In this document: positions 1-9,909 of the stretch, piece after piece
Numbering within the stretch: the first letter of the stretch is position 1
Layout of the letters: the number at the start of each line of letters is the position of its first letter
Source: Jannaschia faecimaris
Lineage (GTDB): Bacteria; Pseudomonadota; Alphaproteobacteria; Rhodobacterales; Rhodobacteraceae
DNA: 64,000 bases
NCBI RefSeq assembly: GCF_900107415.1
Contig: NZ_FNPX01000002.1
Location: 124,001-188,000, forward strand
Direction of reading: 5' to 3'
Position numbers and translations under genes: made by a program
The notes under the pieces: generated by a model
Told to the model about the DNA's origin: nothing
The model's input: the letters and a program-made list of their open reading frames with translations, nothing else
The model's database searches: none

Positions 1-431
1 TCCGGCGCGTCATCGACCTTGGTCATGATGAACAGCGGGCCGACACGGGCCGTTCCGTCCTTGCTGCTGATCGACTCCTTCGCAAGAACCGAACCGACCG
101 GCATCGTGATGTCCTCTTCGAACTTCAGATACTGTTCCGCCGCGATGTCATTCACGAACGTCAGCAGAAAGCGGTTGCCGTGCGGACCCGCAACGCCGGG
201 TCGGGTCGCGGTGACCTGCCAGTCGCGATATTGGCTTCCAACCTCGCTCCCCTCCTTGGCGTAGCCTTCGACCATCCGGTCCGACATACACTCATAAAGC
301 GTGTTGACAGCAGCTTCGTCCATTTCGAACGGGTCCTCGCCAACGGCACAGCTATCCTGCGCCAGGGCCGGACTGCCGATGGTCAGAGCGGCGGACAAGG
401 TCGCAGCGGCGGCCAGTGCGATACGTTGCAT
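1..431 (-). CDS. Secreted cytochrome P460-like protein (3' end outside window)
   Basis: The reading frame opens with ATG at 431 and runs leftward off the window, giving 143 visible residues. Residues 1-24 are a clear signal peptide ending ALA-QD, so the product is exported. The mature part carries Cys at 28 and 49 and a stretch resembling cytochrome P460 proteins: a YRDW segment, an HGNRF...NDIA segment, and PVGSVLAKES followed by a hydrophobic strand near residues 110-125. The heme-attachment CxxCH expected near the C-terminus would lie beyond the window edge, so heme binding cannot be confirmed. It is divergent from argD, with 168 bases between the two starts. The family call rests on remembered sequence pattern only. 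Confidence 0.65.
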   Translation of the reverse strand, partial: MQRIALAAAATLSAALTIGSPALAQDSCAVGEDPFEMDEAAVNTLYECMSDRMVEGYAKEGSEVGSQYRDWQVTATRPGVAGPHGNRFLLTFVNDIAAEQYLKFEEDITMPVGSVLAKESISSKDGTARVGPLFIMTKVDDAP

Positions 432-599
432 GAGAGTCTCCCGTTATCAAGCATTGCTACCTTGAAGCATTCCGGCTTGCTCCGGTCACCTGACAAGCGC
501 GTGAGATTCGAAATCCCGCGCACCTCTCACGGTGAATTGACAGGCCGTGCGATTTCCGCCACGCCTCGGACTTCCGCAACCTTACCCGAGGAAAAGGCC

Positions 600-1778
600 A
601 TGATCCCCGCCGTCCTTCCCATCTACAACCGTGCCCCGCTGAGCTTCGTCTCGGGCGAAGGCTCCTGGCTGATGGAAGCGGATGGGCGACGCTTTCTCGA
701 TCTGGGAGGCGGGATCGCGGTCAACGTTCTGGGCCATGCCCACCCTGCCCTTACCGCCGCGCTGACGGCGCAGGCCGGCCAGTTGTGGCACACCAGCAAC
801 CTCTACCACGTTCCGCAACAAGAGGCGCTGGCCGACAAGCTGGTGGAACATACCTTCGCCGACACGGTCTTTTTTGCCAATTCCGGCACCGAAGCCTGCG
901 AATTGGCGGTCAAGATGGCGCGCAAGTACTGGCACGAAAAGGGCCAGCCCGAGCGCCATGTCATCCTGGCCTTCACCGGCTCATTCCACGGACGCTCCAG
1001 CGCGGGCATCGCCGCCGCCGGGTCCGAAAAGATGGTCGGCGGTTTCGGCCCCATCCTGCCGGGCTTCCGCCAACTGCCGTTCGCCGACCACGAAGCGTTG
1101 GCGCAAGCGATGAAAGCCCCCGACGTGGCTGCGGTCATTCTTGAGCCGGTGCAGGGCGAAGGCGGCATCGTCCCCGTGCCCGACCAGTGCCTGAAGGGCC
1201 TGCGCGACCTGTGCGACGAAACCGGCGCGCTTTTGATCCTGGACGAAGTACAATGCGGCATGGGCCGGACCGGCAAACTGTTCGCGCATGAATGGGCGGG
1301 CATTTCGCCCGACATCATGATGGTCGCCAAAGGCATCGGCGGCGGGTTCCCCCTCGGAGCCTTGCTGGCGACGGAAGAGGCCGCAAGCGGCATGAAGCCC
1401 GGAAACCACGGCTCCACCTACGGCGGCAACCCGCTGGCCTGCGCGGTGGGCAACGCGGTCATGGATATCGTCGCGACCGAAGACTTCCTGTCCGAGGTGA
1501 ACCGCAAGGCCGGTCTGTTCCGTCAAGGGCTGGAGGGGCTGGTGGCTTCACACCCGGAGGTTTTCGAAGCCGTGCGCGGATCGGGCCTGATGCTGGGTCT
1601 CAAGTGCAAGGTGCCGGCGGGCGACGTCGTTACGGCCGCCTACGGCCAGGAGACCTGCGTCGTGCCGGCGGCGGATAACGTCGTGCGGCTGCTGCCTGCG
1701 CTCAACATCACCGATGACGAGATACGGGAGGCGTTGACGCGTCTTGATCGCGCGGCTGCCTCGCTCGTCCCCGCCTGA
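600..1778 (+). CDS. argD: Acetylornithine/succinyldiaminopimelate aminotransferase ArgD
   Basis: Class III PLP-dependent aminotransferase of 392 residues. It makes N-acetylornithine from N-acetylglutamate semialdehyde in arginine synthesis and probably also serves lysine synthesis. The PLP lysine is K244 in [14 protein letters not shown], and the upstream [14 protein letters not shown] segment supplies the PLP-ring aspartate. The start at 600 is preceded by GAGGAAAAGG. The frame stays open upstream to about 180, but that extension has no family resemblance and runs over the divergent gene. argF follows 74 bases downstream, so the two are probably one operon, with a palindromic repeat lying between them. 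Confidence 0.96.
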   Translation: MIPAVLPIYNRAPLSFVSGEGSWLMEADGRRFLDLGGGIAVNVLGHAHPALTAALTAQAGQLWHTSNLYHVPQQEALADKLVEHTFADTVFFANSGTEACELAVKMARKYWHEKGQPERHVILAFTGSFHGRSSAGIAAAGSEKMVGGFGPILPGFRQLPFADHEALAQAMKAPDVAAVILEPVQGEGGIVPVPDQCLKGLRDLCDETGALLILDEVQCGMGRTGKLFAHEWAGISPDIMMVAKGIGGGFPLGALLATEEAASGMKPGNHGSTYGGNPLACAVGNAVMDIVATEDFLSEVNRKAGLFRQGLEGLVASHPEVFEAVRGSGLMLGLKCKVPAGDVVTAAYGQETCVVPAADNVVRLLPALNITDDEIREALTRLDRAAASLVPA

Positions 1779-1783
1779 GCCAT

Positions 1784-1830
1784 TTCTCTGCTTCCAAAAA
1801 TACTCCGGGGGCCGGGGGCTGGCCCCCTGT
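1784..1830. repeat. Palindromic repeat element, copy A
   Basis: Between argD and argF lies TTCTCTGCTTCC, then AAAAATACTCC, then a G-rich arm with the perfect palindrome GGGGGC-TG-GCCCCC at 1814-1827. A related block occurs at 51022-51070 (ycjX-truA gap), inside cobN at 35379-35423 and, degenerate, at the end of the GNAT gene at 32906. I read these as one dispersed intergenic palindromic family. The hairpin could also stabilise the argD message or attenuate transcription into argF. Confidence 0.6.
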
Positions 1831-1852
1831 TGCTCCCTATTGCGAGACTGAC

Positions 1853-2779
1853 ATGACCAATTTTCTCGACATCCACACCACCGCACCCGACCAACTCCGT
1901 GCGATCCTGGAAAACGCCAACGCGATGAAATCCGCGCGCGGCGACCGCCCCAAGGGCACGCCCGACGATGATCTGCCGCTGAAGGGGCGCGTGGTGGCGT
2001 TGATCTTCGAAAAGCCCTCAACCCGCACACGCATCAGCTTTGATGTAGGGGTGCGCCAGATGGGCGGCACCACGATGGTCCTGTCGGGGGCGGACATGCA
2101 GCTTGGCCATGGCGAAACGATCGCCGACACCGCCCGCGTGCTGTCGCGCTATGTCGATCTGATCATGATACGAACCTTCGGCGAGGACATCATCGCCGAG
2201 ATGGCGGAACATGCCAGCGTGCCTGTTATCAACGGCCTGACCGACAACTCCCACCCCTGCCAGATCATGGCCGACGTCATGACCTTCGAGGAGCATCGCG
2301 GCCCCATCAAGGGCAAACGCGTGGCATGGATGGGCGACGGCAACAACGTCGCGCAGTCGTTCCTGCATGCCGCCGCCAGCTTCGGCTTTGATTTCACTTT
2401 TGCAGGCCCCGCCCAGCTTGACCCGGACCCCGCCCTTATGGGGGCCGCACGCAAGGCGGGCTGCGAAGTGCGCGTGGAGCGCGATCCGGCCAAGGCCGTG
2501 GCAGACGCCGATCTGATCGTGACCGACACCTGGGTCAGCATGGGCGACGCCGAGTCTTCCCGTCAGCGGCGTCACAATCTGCTGCGCCCTTACCAGGTCA
2601 ACGAACGCCTCATTGAAGCCGCACCCGATCATGCGCTGGTCATGCACTGCCTGCCCGCACATCGCGGCGAAGAGATCACCGACGCGGTTCTGGATGGTCC
2701 CCGGTCGGTCGTCTTCGACGAGGCGGAAAACCGTCTGCATGCGCAAAAGGCCATCATGCGCTGGTGCCTCGACCTCTGA
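1853..2779 (+). CDS. argF: Ornithine carbamoyltransferase
   Basis: Transfers the carbamoyl group from carbamoyl phosphate to ornithine to give citrulline; cytosolic and normally trimeric. The carbamoyl-phosphate loop STRTR is at residues 56-60 and the ornithine-side HCLP motif at 265-268, followed by AHRGEE. The length of 308 residues is normal. It begins at ATG 1853 downstream of argD and the shared orientation suggests cotranscription. The next gene, an ABC permease, is convergent, so this transcript must end in the 81-base gap, where a GC hairpin is present. Confidence 0.97.
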   Translation: MTNFLDIHTTAPDQLRAILENANAMKSARGDRPKGTPDDDLPLKGRVVALIFEKPSTRTRISFDVGVRQMGGTTMVLSGADMQLGHGETIADTARVLSRYVDLIMIRTFGEDIIAEMAEHASVPVINGLTDNSHPCQIMADVMTFEEHRGPIKGKRVAWMGDGNNVAQSFLHAAASFGFDFTFAGPAQLDPDPALMGAARKAGCEVRVERDPAKAVADADLIVTDTWVSMGDAESSRQRRHNLLRPYQVNERLIEAAPDHALVMHCLPAHRGEEITDAVLDGPRSVVFDEAENRLHAQKAIMRWCLDL

Positions 2780-2827
2780 GCAAAGAGGCGGTCGTCCCTC
2801 TTCTGGCGATCCGCTCGATTACTCTTT

Positions 2828-2850
2828 GGGCGGCTGGAGGTCCGCCGCCC
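2828..2850. terminator. GC hairpin between convergent argF and ABC permease
   Basis: GGGCGGC (2828-2834) pairs with GCCGCCC (2844-2850) over a 9-base loop. Only a TT follows on the + strand, so this is a weak intrinsic terminator at best. Its position between convergent genes fits transcript-end formation. Confidence 0.35.
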
Positions 2851-2860
2851 TTCGCGCGGG

Positions 2861-3694
2861 TCATGACTTCAGGCGGTATCCGGTACGGAACATCCACCAA
2901 GCGATCGAGCATACGAACAGGGTTGCCCCGATCACCACCGTCAGGCCCAGCACCGGGGAGCTGTCGGAGACGCCAAGCACCGCCGAGCGCAGCCCGTCGA
3001 TCAGATAGAAAACGGGGTTCGCATGGCTGAGGGCACGCATGATCGGCGGCAGCCCCTCGATGGAATAGAACGTGCCGGAGAGGAAGCTGAGCGGTGTGAT
3101 GATGAAATTGGTAATCGCCGCCATCTGGTCGAACTTGTTGGCGAACACACCCGCGATCACGCCCAATGACCCCAGAAACGCGCCGCCCAGCGCAACCCAG
3201 ACCAAGGCCATCACGGGGTTCTTCACGCCAAGTCCTATAAACGGAAACATCAGAAGCGAGATCGCCAGCGCGACCACGACACCGCGCAGGATGCCGCCCG
3301 CAAGGTAGCCGACCAGCAGCTCGGTCGCCGACAGCGGCGGCATCAGCGTATCGACGATGTTGCCCTGCACCTTGGAGATCACGATCGACGAAGACACGTT
3401 GGCAAAGGAGTTCTGGATGACCGTCATCATCAGGATACCCGGGGCCAGGAAATGTATGAACGGCAGCCCCATAACGTCGCCGCGCGTGGGGCCAACGGCC
3501 AGCGTAAAGACCAGCATGAACAAGCCCGCGGTGGCCAGCGGGGCCAGCAGGGTCTGCGTCCAGACCGAAGCGAAGCGGCGCACCTCGCGCCCGATCAGCG
3601 TCCACATGCCAAGCCAATTCACCGCGCCGAAGCGGCGCACGCCTTGCTGCATCTCCGTAGCTGATCCGACGGTGGGGTGTGCGGTCTGTGTCAT
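2861..3694 (-). CDS. ABC-2 type transporter permease
   Basis: Integral membrane subunit of an ABC exporter, 277 residues with about six hydrophobic segments typical of the ABC-2 (YadH/NodJ/DrrB-like) fold. Visible hallmarks are an N-terminal cytoplasmic helix (WTLIGREVRRF), a loop resembling the coupling region (SSSIVISKVQGNIVDTLMPP) and a C-terminal FYLIDGLRSAVLG segment. Translation starts at ATG 3694 behind AAAGGG; the frame is open much further upstream, but that would run antisense through gcrA. No ATP-binding subunit gene is adjacent, so its partner must be encoded elsewhere. The substrate cannot be told from sequence. Confidence 0.88.
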   Translation of the reverse strand: MTQTAHPTVGSATEMQQGVRRFGAVNWLGMWTLIGREVRRFASVWTQTLLAPLATAGLFMLVFTLAVGPTRGDVMGLPFIHFLAPGILMMTVIQNSFANVSSSIVISKVQGNIVDTLMPPLSATELLVGYLAGGILRGVVVALAISLLMFPFIGLGVKNPVMALVWVALGGAFLGSLGVIAGVFANKFDQMAAITNFIITPLSFLSGTFYSIEGLPPIMRALSHANPVFYLIDGLRSAVLGVSDSSPVLGLTVVIGATLFVCSIAWWMFRTGYRLKS

Positions 3695-3721
3695 CTTGGC
3701 CCTTTCCCTTTGGGCACCCGC

Positions 3722-3750
3722 TTGTGACGGGCGCTTGGGATGCTTACAAT
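3722..3750 (+). promoter_or_regulatory. Probable sigma-70 promoter of gcrA
   Basis: TTGTGA (3722-3727) and TACAAT (3745-3750) are separated by 17 bases, close to the sigma-70 consensus and unusually good for this GC-rich genome. The -10 ends 86 bases before the gcrA start. No GANTC methylation site lies in the 142-base gap between gcrA and the divergent permease. Confidence 0.6.
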
Positions 3751-3836
3751 AGGATTTCCCCCGGCATCGCCACCCCCTTGGGTTGTGCGCCTTCGAACAA
3801 TCGGGCCGGGGCAGACGAGCAGTTAAGGAGAGTTTC

Positions 3837-4472
3837 ATGTCTTGGACCGACGATCGCGTCGAGACGCTCAAGCGGATGTGGGGCGATGGTGCCTCCGCCT
3901 CGCAGATCGCCAAGGAGCTTGGCGGTGTGACGCGCAATGCGGTCATCGGCAAGGTGCATCGCCTTGGCCTGTCGAACCGCAACACTGACGACAAGCCCGC
4001 CGCAGAGGCCAAGCCCGCACCCGCCGCGCCCAAGCCCGCGAAACCGAAGGCCAGGCCCGAACCCAAGGCGAAAGCCGCGGATGAGGATGAAAAGGCCGCC
4101 GAGGATCCTCCGGTCGCAGAGGAAGTCGACGATGATGAGCCGCGCACCATGGCCGCCGTCCCGCCGCGCACCGGCAACAACATCACAGCGCTGCGCAAGC
4201 CCCTCATGGCCGGTCAGCCCCTTCCGCCGCAGCCGTCAGCGAACGAAATCTCGCCCGAGGCGCTGGCCAAGGTGAACGCGGTCGAGAAGACAGCGAAGAA
4301 AATCTCTTTGATGGAATTGACCGAGCGGACGTGCAAATGGCCGATCGGCGATCCGGCGACGGAAAAGTTCTGGTTCTGCGGCCTGACCGTGCAGGCCGGC
4401 AAACCATATTGCGAAGCCCATGTGTCCGTCGCGTTTCAGCCGATGTCGTCGCGCCGAGATCGCAAACGCTAG
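3837..4472 (+). CDS. gcrA: Cell-cycle transcriptional regulator GcrA
   Basis: GcrA-family regulator of 211 residues. In related alphaproteobacteria GcrA binds sigma-70 RNA polymerase and activates promoters carrying CcrM-methylated GANTC sites. Residues 1-45 form the conserved DNA-binding domain starting SWTDDRVETLKRMW and including the helix-turn-helix segment NAVIGKVHRLGLS. A long Ala/Pro/Lys/Glu-rich linker (about 50-125) joins it to the C-terminal domain with ERTCKWPIGDP and FWFCG...YCEAH cysteines. The start is set by TAAGGAG just upstream. It has its own promoter and a strong terminator, so it is probably monocistronic. Confidence 0.96.
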   Translation: MSWTDDRVETLKRMWGDGASASQIAKELGGVTRNAVIGKVHRLGLSNRNTDDKPAAEAKPAPAAPKPAKPKARPEPKAKAADEDEKAAEDPPVAEEVDDDEPRTMAAVPPRTGNNITALRKPLMAGQPLPPQPSANEISPEALAKVNAVEKTAKKISLMELTERTCKWPIGDPATEKFWFCGLTVQAGKPYCEAHVSVAFQPMSSRRDRKR

Positions 4473-4495
4473 GCCATCGCCCCCCGGAAGATCAG

Positions 4496-4523
4496 AAGGC
4501 CCGTCCCGCGACGGGCCTTTTTT
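4496..4523. terminator. Bidirectional intrinsic terminator, gcrA / pssA
   Basis: AAGGCCCGTC (4496-4505) and GACGGGCCTT (4510-4519) make a perfect 10-bp stem with a CCGC loop, followed by a run of T. The A residues at the 5' side make it usable from the convergent pssA side as well. It lies 23 bases after the gcrA stop. Confidence 0.85.
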
Positions 4524-4548
4524 CATGTGGCCCTGTGCGCCCTTTGTG

Positions 4549-5283
4549 TCAGCGCCGCTTGCGCAGCGTCCCCCAGGCCAACAGTCCCAGATAGAGAACG
4601 GTCGCGCCGACGTGGAAAGTCCAGATCCGGGTAAGCATCATGCCGATGATCACCGCCGCCGCCAGCAGAACATAGACGGCATTGTCCCGGCTAATCCGCA
4701 TCGACTTGAGAGAGACCGTGTTGAACCGCGCGACCATCATGCCACCCACGGCCAGCATCCACAGTGCGATCAGGAACTGCAGATCCCGCAGGTCGGCAAA
4801 ATCAGCTAGCGAGAGCGTCACGGGAAAAATGCCAAGCATTGCACCTGCGGGGGCGGGCACGCCGGTGAAACTCTTTTTGTCGTCCGACAACTCGTCTTTA
4901 GCGGCGACATTGAAGCGCGCCAGCCGCAGGCAACAGCAGATCACGAAGAAAAGTGCTGCGAGCCATCCCATGCCCGCCAGCCCCTGCAGCCCGAAATTAT
5001 AGACCAGCAGCGCGGGGGCTACGCCGAAACACACGAAGTCCGACAGGGAATCAAGCTCGGCCCCGAACGGCGACGCCGCATTCAACCTGCGCGCCAGCAA
5101 CCCGTCCAATCCGTCGATCAGTGCGGCGAGGATCAACATCCCAGCGGCAAACTGGTACTGCTCATCGAAGGTGAAGCGGATCGAGGTCAGGCCGAAACAC
5201 AGACCCAGCATCGTGACGATGTTGGGCACCAAAGACAGAACAGGCAAGCGGCCTTCGCGGCTTTCCTGACGCTTCCGCGTCAC
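4549..5283 (-). CDS. pssA: CDP-diacylglycerol-serine O-phosphatidyltransferase
   Basis: Makes phosphatidylserine from CDP-diacylglycerol and serine at the inner membrane. The CDP-alcohol phosphatidyltransferase signature is complete: D60-G61-x2-A64-R65-x8-G74-x3-D78-x3-D82. Several hydrophobic helices follow over 244 residues, as usual for the family. The start is GTG at 5283, directly abutting the TAG stop of psd, so translation is probably coupled. The product of this enzyme is the substrate of Psd encoded immediately upstream. Confidence 0.95.
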   Translation of the reverse strand: MTRKRQESREGRLPVLSLVPNIVTMLGLCFGLTSIRFTFDEQYQFAAGMLILAALIDGLDGLLARRLNAASPFGAELDSLSDFVCFGVAPALLVYNFGLQGLAGMGWLAALFFVICCCLRLARFNVAAKDELSDDKKSFTGVPAPAGAMLGIFPVTLSLADFADLRDLQFLIALWMLAVGGMMVARFNTVSLKSMRISRDNAVYVLLAAAVIIGMMLTRIWTFHVGATVLYLGLLAWGTLRKRR

Positions 5284-5979
5284 CTATTCGCCCCGTGCTT
5301 CGGCGGGCCGGTCATCGCCCAGCACCGCCAGAATGCTTTCCCCCGAAATCATGGTCTGGCCGACCGATACACGCGGGGCGGTGCCCTCGGGCAGGTAGAC
5401 GTCAAGACGCGACCCGAAGCGGATCAGGCCGAAACGGTCCCCGCGTTCCAGCATCGCGCCCTGATCAACCTCGCAGAGGATACGCCGCGCCACGAGGCCC
5501 GCAATCTGTACAACGCCAAGGCGCGTGCCGTCGTGCATCGTCAGGACAATGCCATTGCGCTCGTTCTCTTCGGATGCTTTGTCCAACTCGGCCGACAGGA
5601 ACTTGCCGGGACGATAGGCGACGGCGGTGACTTCTCCGGCGACGGGCGCGCGGTTCACGTGGCAGTCGAACACGGACATGAAGACCGAAACGCGCACCAG
5701 CGGTGCCTCGCCCAAGCCCAGTTCCGCCGGTGGAACAGCCGGCCCGATCAGGGACACGACGCCGTCGGCGGGGGACACGATCTGCCCCTCCTCCATCGGC
5801 ACGGTCCGGATCGGGTCGCGGAAAAAGTAGTAGCACCAGATGGTCAACGCGGTCCCGATCACGCCCAGCGGTGCCCACACCAACCACAAAACCAGCGTGA
5901 CGGCGGCAAAGATCGCAATGAACTTGCGGCCCTCCGGATGGATCGGCTTGACGACTGTTCCGACGAGGCTGACGCTCAT
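5284..5979 (-). CDS. psd: Phosphatidylserine decarboxylase proenzyme
   Basis: Converts phosphatidylserine to phosphatidylethanolamine. This is the short alphaproteobacterial form of 231 residues. It has N-terminal membrane helices (about 20-52), the [10 protein letters not shown] segment (about 106-115) and the self-cleavage site G189-S190 in [11 protein letters not shown], where the serine becomes the pyruvoyl group. The ATG at 5979 has AAGGAG eight bases upstream and is preferred to an upstream in-frame start near 6024. It forms a two-gene operon with pssA. Confidence 0.95.
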   Translation of the reverse strand: MSVSLVGTVVKPIHPEGRKFIAIFAAVTLVLWLVWAPLGVIGTALTIWCYYFFRDPIRTVPMEEGQIVSPADGVVSLIGPAVPPAELGLGEAPLVRVSVFMSVFDCHVNRAPVAGEVTAVAYRPGKFLSAELDKASEENERNGIVLTMHDGTRLGVVQIAGLVARRILCEVDQGAMLERGDRFGLIRFGSRLDVYLPEGTAPRVSVGQTMISGESILAVLGDDRPAEARGE

Positions 5980-6066
5980 GGGGTGCTCCTTTGTTAGCGC
6001 GCCAGATAGCGCGCCTGACGCCAAGCGTCCAGCGAGCCGGAGTGTTGCCCGGCTTGTGCTGTCAGG

Positions 6067-8058
6067 TCAGCGACCGAGGAGCAGCTCCAACAGTTGTTCT
6101 TCTACCCGCTCCTTGATGGCCTCCTCCACCGCGCCCCGACTGTCGAGCGTCTCGGGGTTCACATCCAATTCCTCGGCGATCCGCCTGCGGGCGGATTCCT
6201 CGGCGCGGGCGCGAGCCTCGTCGGCCTCGGCACGGGCGCGGGCCTCAAGCTCGTCCCGTTCGACTTCAAGACGCTGGCGGGCGAGGTATTCCATGTCGGG
6301 TCGGATCCGCGGATCGGCCCAGGGCCCCTCAATCAGCAAGGGCACGGTGATACCCTCGCTGTCTTCGCCCCGCCGCAAGGTCGGCAGTAAACGATAGCGG
6401 ATGGTCTGGGGGCCCAACTCGATACGTCCGGCCCCTCGTACGACGAGGTACTGCGCGGTCAGCGACAGATCCTCACCCCGCGCCACGCCATCAGTAATGT
6501 CGAAGCTGGCCGAGAAGGTGTCGAAGACAGTTTTCTGCCCCTCGCCCCGGAAGCCGAGGTCAAGCGTCCGGACCATGCCGCCGATATCCAGGCCCAGAAT
6601 TTCTCCACGCCCGAACTTGAAGGAAGCCGTACCATCCAGGCTTTCGATAAGCGCCTGCGTTGTCTGGCCGACGCCCAGCACGTTGACAGCCACATCTGCC
6701 TGCCCGACCAACCGGTCGAAATCGGCAAAATCGGTCAGGAACGGCTGCATCTGAAGGCCAGAAAGTTGCAGATCCACACGCGAAGACAGCCCGCCGCGTG
6801 CGTTGAGAATTATGTCCCCCGTGACCGTACCGCCGTACGCCAGCAAGGGTTGCAGTGTGGCGACCATTCGCCCCTGATCGACCGTGATCCTGGCCCGCAC
6901 CTCGTCCAGCCTGGCGTCGCCCAGCGTGATCTGACCCGACGACAATGTCAGTTCGCCATCGGCTGCAAAAAGCCCCGAGACGTCGATCTCCTCCCGGCCC
7001 CAGCCGGTATCCGACACCAATACCGTCTCCCCACCCTGTTCTTTCTGGCTGAGCGATGTGAGATCCAACTGCTCGGCGGCAAGATTGCCAACGATCCGGG
7101 GGCGTTCGCCGTTCGGGTCTATGTCCAGCGCGCCGTTGAAGCGGTTGCGGTCCAGGTCAATCACCATGTCCCGCAGGTGCAGCGTTTTTCCGGGGGCCAG
7201 CGTTATCGCTGCCTTCAGTGCGATCAGGCCCCGGCCCAGTCCTTCGGGAAGTTCGGGTACGATGACGTCAAAAATGCGTGCAACGCGAAACCGGTCGGAG
7301 GATGTCGCCTCGATCCGGCCCTCGAACGACAGCGGGTCAAGATCGGCGCGGCCATCCAATCGCAGGGCGGTTTCGCCCGCTCGAAGGGTCACCGCGACGG
7401 GTGTAAGAGCCCCGTCCAGCAGCGGACGGGCGGCTTCGGTCGACATTTCCAGGCTGATCGCCTGCCCGTCCAGTAAGGCCGAGCCGGTCAGGCGCACCGG
7501 GCTGTCCAGATCCTGAATCCGGGTTTCAAGGTCAACGGCCCGCAATTGCACCCGCGTGTCGGTGCCGCGGTCGATCCATGTGACCTCCGCGCCCGTCAAT
7601 ACTGCCTGATCAATCGACAGACTTCGCTGCACCGCAGGCGTGCCGGGTGCCGACACCGTGTTCGCGCCGGTCCGGGCCGCGAACTCCCAGTTGGCGCGAC
7701 CATCGGCCTGTCGCTCAAGTAGCAGTCTTGCATCGTCGATGCGCAGGCTCTCGACCTGAATGTCCCCTCCAAATAAGGAGCCAAGGGCAATGCCGACCTC
7801 CAGCGTTTGCGCCGTGAGCATCGGTCCTTCGTCCGACCATTCGGCGTTGGCCACTTCGATATCCTGAGCCCGCACGCCCAGATGCGGCCAGAGCGTCGCC
7901 TTCACCGGCCCCCCAAAGGTCAGCGCGCGGCCCGTTGTGTCCGCGAACCGATCGGCGGCCAGCTGCGCAACCCGCTCGGTCGGCACCAGGATCAGCACCA
8001 GAACCGCCAAGAGAACCAGTGTTATCAACGTCGCCGCGCTTCGAAAAAGCCACTTCAT
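6067..8058 (-). CDS. AsmA family protein
   Basis: Large envelope protein of 663 residues with one N-terminal membrane anchor (about 5-28) and a long periplasmic beta-rich body, the architecture of AsmA/TamB-like proteins that act in outer-membrane lipid homeostasis. The N-terminal AsmA block includes [20 protein letters not shown] and a C-terminal block has the typical [17 protein letters not shown]. It ends in an acidic/arginine-rich coiled-coil tail (about 595-655). ATG 8058 has GGGAG upstream; an alternative TTG lies six bases earlier. It is divergent from rimO. Confidence 0.88.
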   Translation of the reverse strand: MKWLFRSAATLITLVLLAVLVLILVPTERVAQLAADRFADTTGRALTFGGPVKATLWPHLGVRAQDIEVANAEWSDEGPMLTAQTLEVGIALGSLFGGDIQVESLRIDDARLLLERQADGRANWEFAARTGANTVSAPGTPAVQRSLSIDQAVLTGAEVTWIDRGTDTRVQLRAVDLETRIQDLDSPVRLTGSALLDGQAISLEMSTEAARPLLDGALTPVAVTLRAGETALRLDGRADLDPLSFEGRIEATSSDRFRVARIFDVIVPELPEGLGRGLIALKAAITLAPGKTLHLRDMVIDLDRNRFNGALDIDPNGERPRIVGNLAAEQLDLTSLSQKEQGGETVLVSDTGWGREEIDVSGLFAADGELTLSSGQITLGDARLDEVRARITVDQGRMVATLQPLLAYGGTVTGDIILNARGGLSSRVDLQLSGLQMQPFLTDFADFDRLVGQADVAVNVLGVGQTTQALIESLDGTASFKFGRGEILGLDIGGMVRTLDLGFRGEGQKTVFDTFSASFDITDGVARGEDLSLTAQYLVVRGAGRIELGPQTIRYRLLPTLRRGEDSEGITVPLLIEGPWADPRIRPDMEYLARQRLEVERDELEARARAEADEARARAEESARRRIAEELDVNPETLDSRGAVEEAIKERVEEQLLELLLGR

Positions 8059-8150
8059 GCGCAAAACTCCCTGCCCGACCTCAGGATGAATCGCGCAGGG
8101 ATCTATCGCAAGGGGTTCCGCAACACGAAACGGCGGCTTATGTGGCGCTC

Positions 8151-9518
8151 ATGTCCCAGAACCCGCCGAACGTTCGCCCCGACCTTGCCCCCCGTGCAAC
8201 GCTGCCCGGCGACGCCCGTCCGGGCCAGCCCAGGATCGGTATGGTCTCGCTCGGCTGTCCCAAGGCACTTGTCGATAGCGAGCGTATCCTGACCCGCCTG
8301 CGCGCCGAAGGGTATGCCATCAGCCCGGATTACGCCGGGGCCGAAGCCGTCATCGTCAACACCTGCGGTTTCCTCGACAGCGCCAAGGCCGAGAGCCTGG
8401 ACGCCATCGGCGAGGCGCTGCGCGAAAACGGAAAGGTCATCGTGACCGGATGCCTGGGGGCCGATGCTGACTACATCACCGGTGCGCACCCCAAGGTTCT
8501 GGCCGTGACAGGGCCGCAGCAATACGAACAGGTTCTCGACGCCGTCCACGCCGTTGCCCCGCCGGCACCCGACCCGTTCATCGATCTGCTGCCGGCCAGC
8601 GGCGTGTCCCTGACGCCCCGGCACTTCAGCTATCTGAAGATTTCCGAAGGCTGCAATCACAAGTGCAAGTTCTGCATTATTCCTGACATGCGCGGAAAAC
8701 TGGCCTCACGCCCGGCCAAGGCGGTTCTGCGCGAGGCGGAAAGACTGGTCGATGCTGGTGTTAAAGAACTTCTGGTGATCAGTCAGGATACGTCCGCCTA
8801 TGGCACCGACTGGAAGGATCGCGCAGGGGCAGGGTCGCACATCGTGAACCTGGCGCGCGATCTGGGATCGCTCGGCGCATGGGTTCGGCTGCACTACGTT
8901 TACCCCTACCCCTTCGTGCGCGACTTGGTGCCGCTGATGGCCGAGGGCACGATCTTGCCGTATCTGGATGTACCGTTTCAACACGCGCACCCCGACACGC
9001 TGCGGCGTATGGCGCGGCCCGCGCATGCGGAAAAGACACTGGACCGCATCGCCGAGTGGCGCGGCATCTGCCCCGACATCACCCTGCGGTCGACCTTCAT
9101 CGTCGGCTATCCCGGCGAGACGGAAGCTGAATTCCAGACCCTGCTTGACTGGCTGGACGAGGCGCAGCTGGATCGCGTCGGTGCCTTCCAATACGAAAAC
9201 GTTGCCGGGGCCCGGTCGAACGCCCTGCCCGATCACGTTCCGGATGACGTCAAGCAGGACCGTTTCGACCGTTTCATGGAAAGGGCGCAGGCGATCTCCG
9301 CCGCCAAGCTGGAAGCCAAGGTTGGCACACGGATGGATGTCATCGTGGACGGCATCGACGCAGACGGCGCAACCTGCCGCACCAAGGCGGACGCGCCCGA
9401 AATCGACGGCAACCTGTTCATCGATGAGGGAGTCGAGGCCTTGGCACCCGGCGACATCGTGACTGTCGAGGTCGACGAAGCCTCTGAATATGACCTCTGG
9501 GGACAAGTCGTGCGATGA
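8151..9518 (+). CDS. rimO: Ribosomal protein S12 methylthiotransferase RimO
   Basis: Radical-SAM methylthiotransferase that adds a methylthio group to the conserved Asp of ribosomal protein S12. The N-terminal [4Fe-4S] cysteines are C36 ([12 protein letters not shown]), C72 (NTCGFLDSA) and C101 (TGCLG); the radical-SAM cluster is C168-x3-C172-x2-C175. A C-terminal TRAM-like domain follows. [12 protein letters not shown] is the RimO rather than MiaB version of the motif. The start at ATG 8151 gives 455 residues, slightly longer than many homologues because of a variable first 27 residues. Confidence 0.95.
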   Translation: MSQNPPNVRPDLAPRATLPGDARPGQPRIGMVSLGCPKALVDSERILTRLRAEGYAISPDYAGAEAVIVNTCGFLDSAKAESLDAIGEALRENGKVIVTGCLGADADYITGAHPKVLAVTGPQQYEQVLDAVHAVAPPAPDPFIDLLPASGVSLTPRHFSYLKISEGCNHKCKFCIIPDMRGKLASRPAKAVLREAERLVDAGVKELLVISQDTSAYGTDWKDRAGAGSHIVNLARDLGSLGAWVRLHYVYPYPFVRDLVPLMAEGTILPYLDVPFQHAHPDTLRRMARPAHAEKTLDRIAEWRGICPDITLRSTFIVGYPGETEAEFQTLLDWLDEAQLDRVGAFQYENVAGARSNALPDHVPDDVKQDRFDRFMERAQAISAAKLEAKVGTRMDVIVDGIDADGATCRTKADAPEIDGNLFIDEGVEALAPGDIVTVEVDEASEYDLWGQVVR

Positions 9519-9547
9519 TTATAGTCCGGCGTGGAAATTGATCCCGC

Positions 9548-9829
9548 CTAGGGGGGCCATTGACCGCCTTTCAAACGTTTGAAGAACGCGTGATTGCCGC
9601 ACATTTTCGGAATGGCGCGCGGCCCTTCAACCCGTTGGCCCTGCCACCGGCGGCAGGCCAAAACCTGACTGCACTCCCGACACGTCATAAGCGCATCCGC
9701 CCACTCGGCGTTATCAAGGCGTCCATCGGCAAACGCACCCGCCGCGTCTGTTCCCGTCGCGTCGGCCATACCCCGCGTCAGGGTCAGATGGAGGCGCATA
9801 TCGCCAAGGGGCTGCGGGCGATGGGTCAT
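9548..9829 (-). CDS. DUF6455 family small protein
   Basis: A 93-residue cytosolic protein with four cysteines arranged C50-x2-C53-x5-C59...C77, suggesting metal or redox binding. The layout of an N-terminal helical segment (RLHLTLTRGMADATG), TCRECSQVLACRRW, then CGNHAFFKRL matches the DUF6455 proteins I know from Rhodobacteraceae, whose function is unknown. The start at 9829 has GGGAGAGG just upstream. It is convergent with rimO and the two are 29 bases apart. No function is proposed. Confidence 0.7.
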   Translation of the reverse strand: MTHRPQPLGDMRLHLTLTRGMADATGTDAAGAFADGRLDNAEWADALMTCRECSQVLACRRWQGQRVEGPRAIPKMCGNHAFFKRLKGGQWPP

Positions 9830-9909
9830 TGGCCTCTCCCTGCTTTGGCACCCGCGACGCTAGCCGTGCCTACGCTGACGACGATGATCCACCACGCACC
9901 ACGGATTCG

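Noticed and set aside
537-565. Promoter of argD from the perfect TTGACA at 537-542
   Set aside because: No acceptable -10 lies 16-18 bases downstream (CACGCC at the right distance), so it is not listed.
3695-3836. GcrA/CcrM autoregulation of gcrA through GANTC sites
   Set aside because: No GANTC occurs in the intergenic region.
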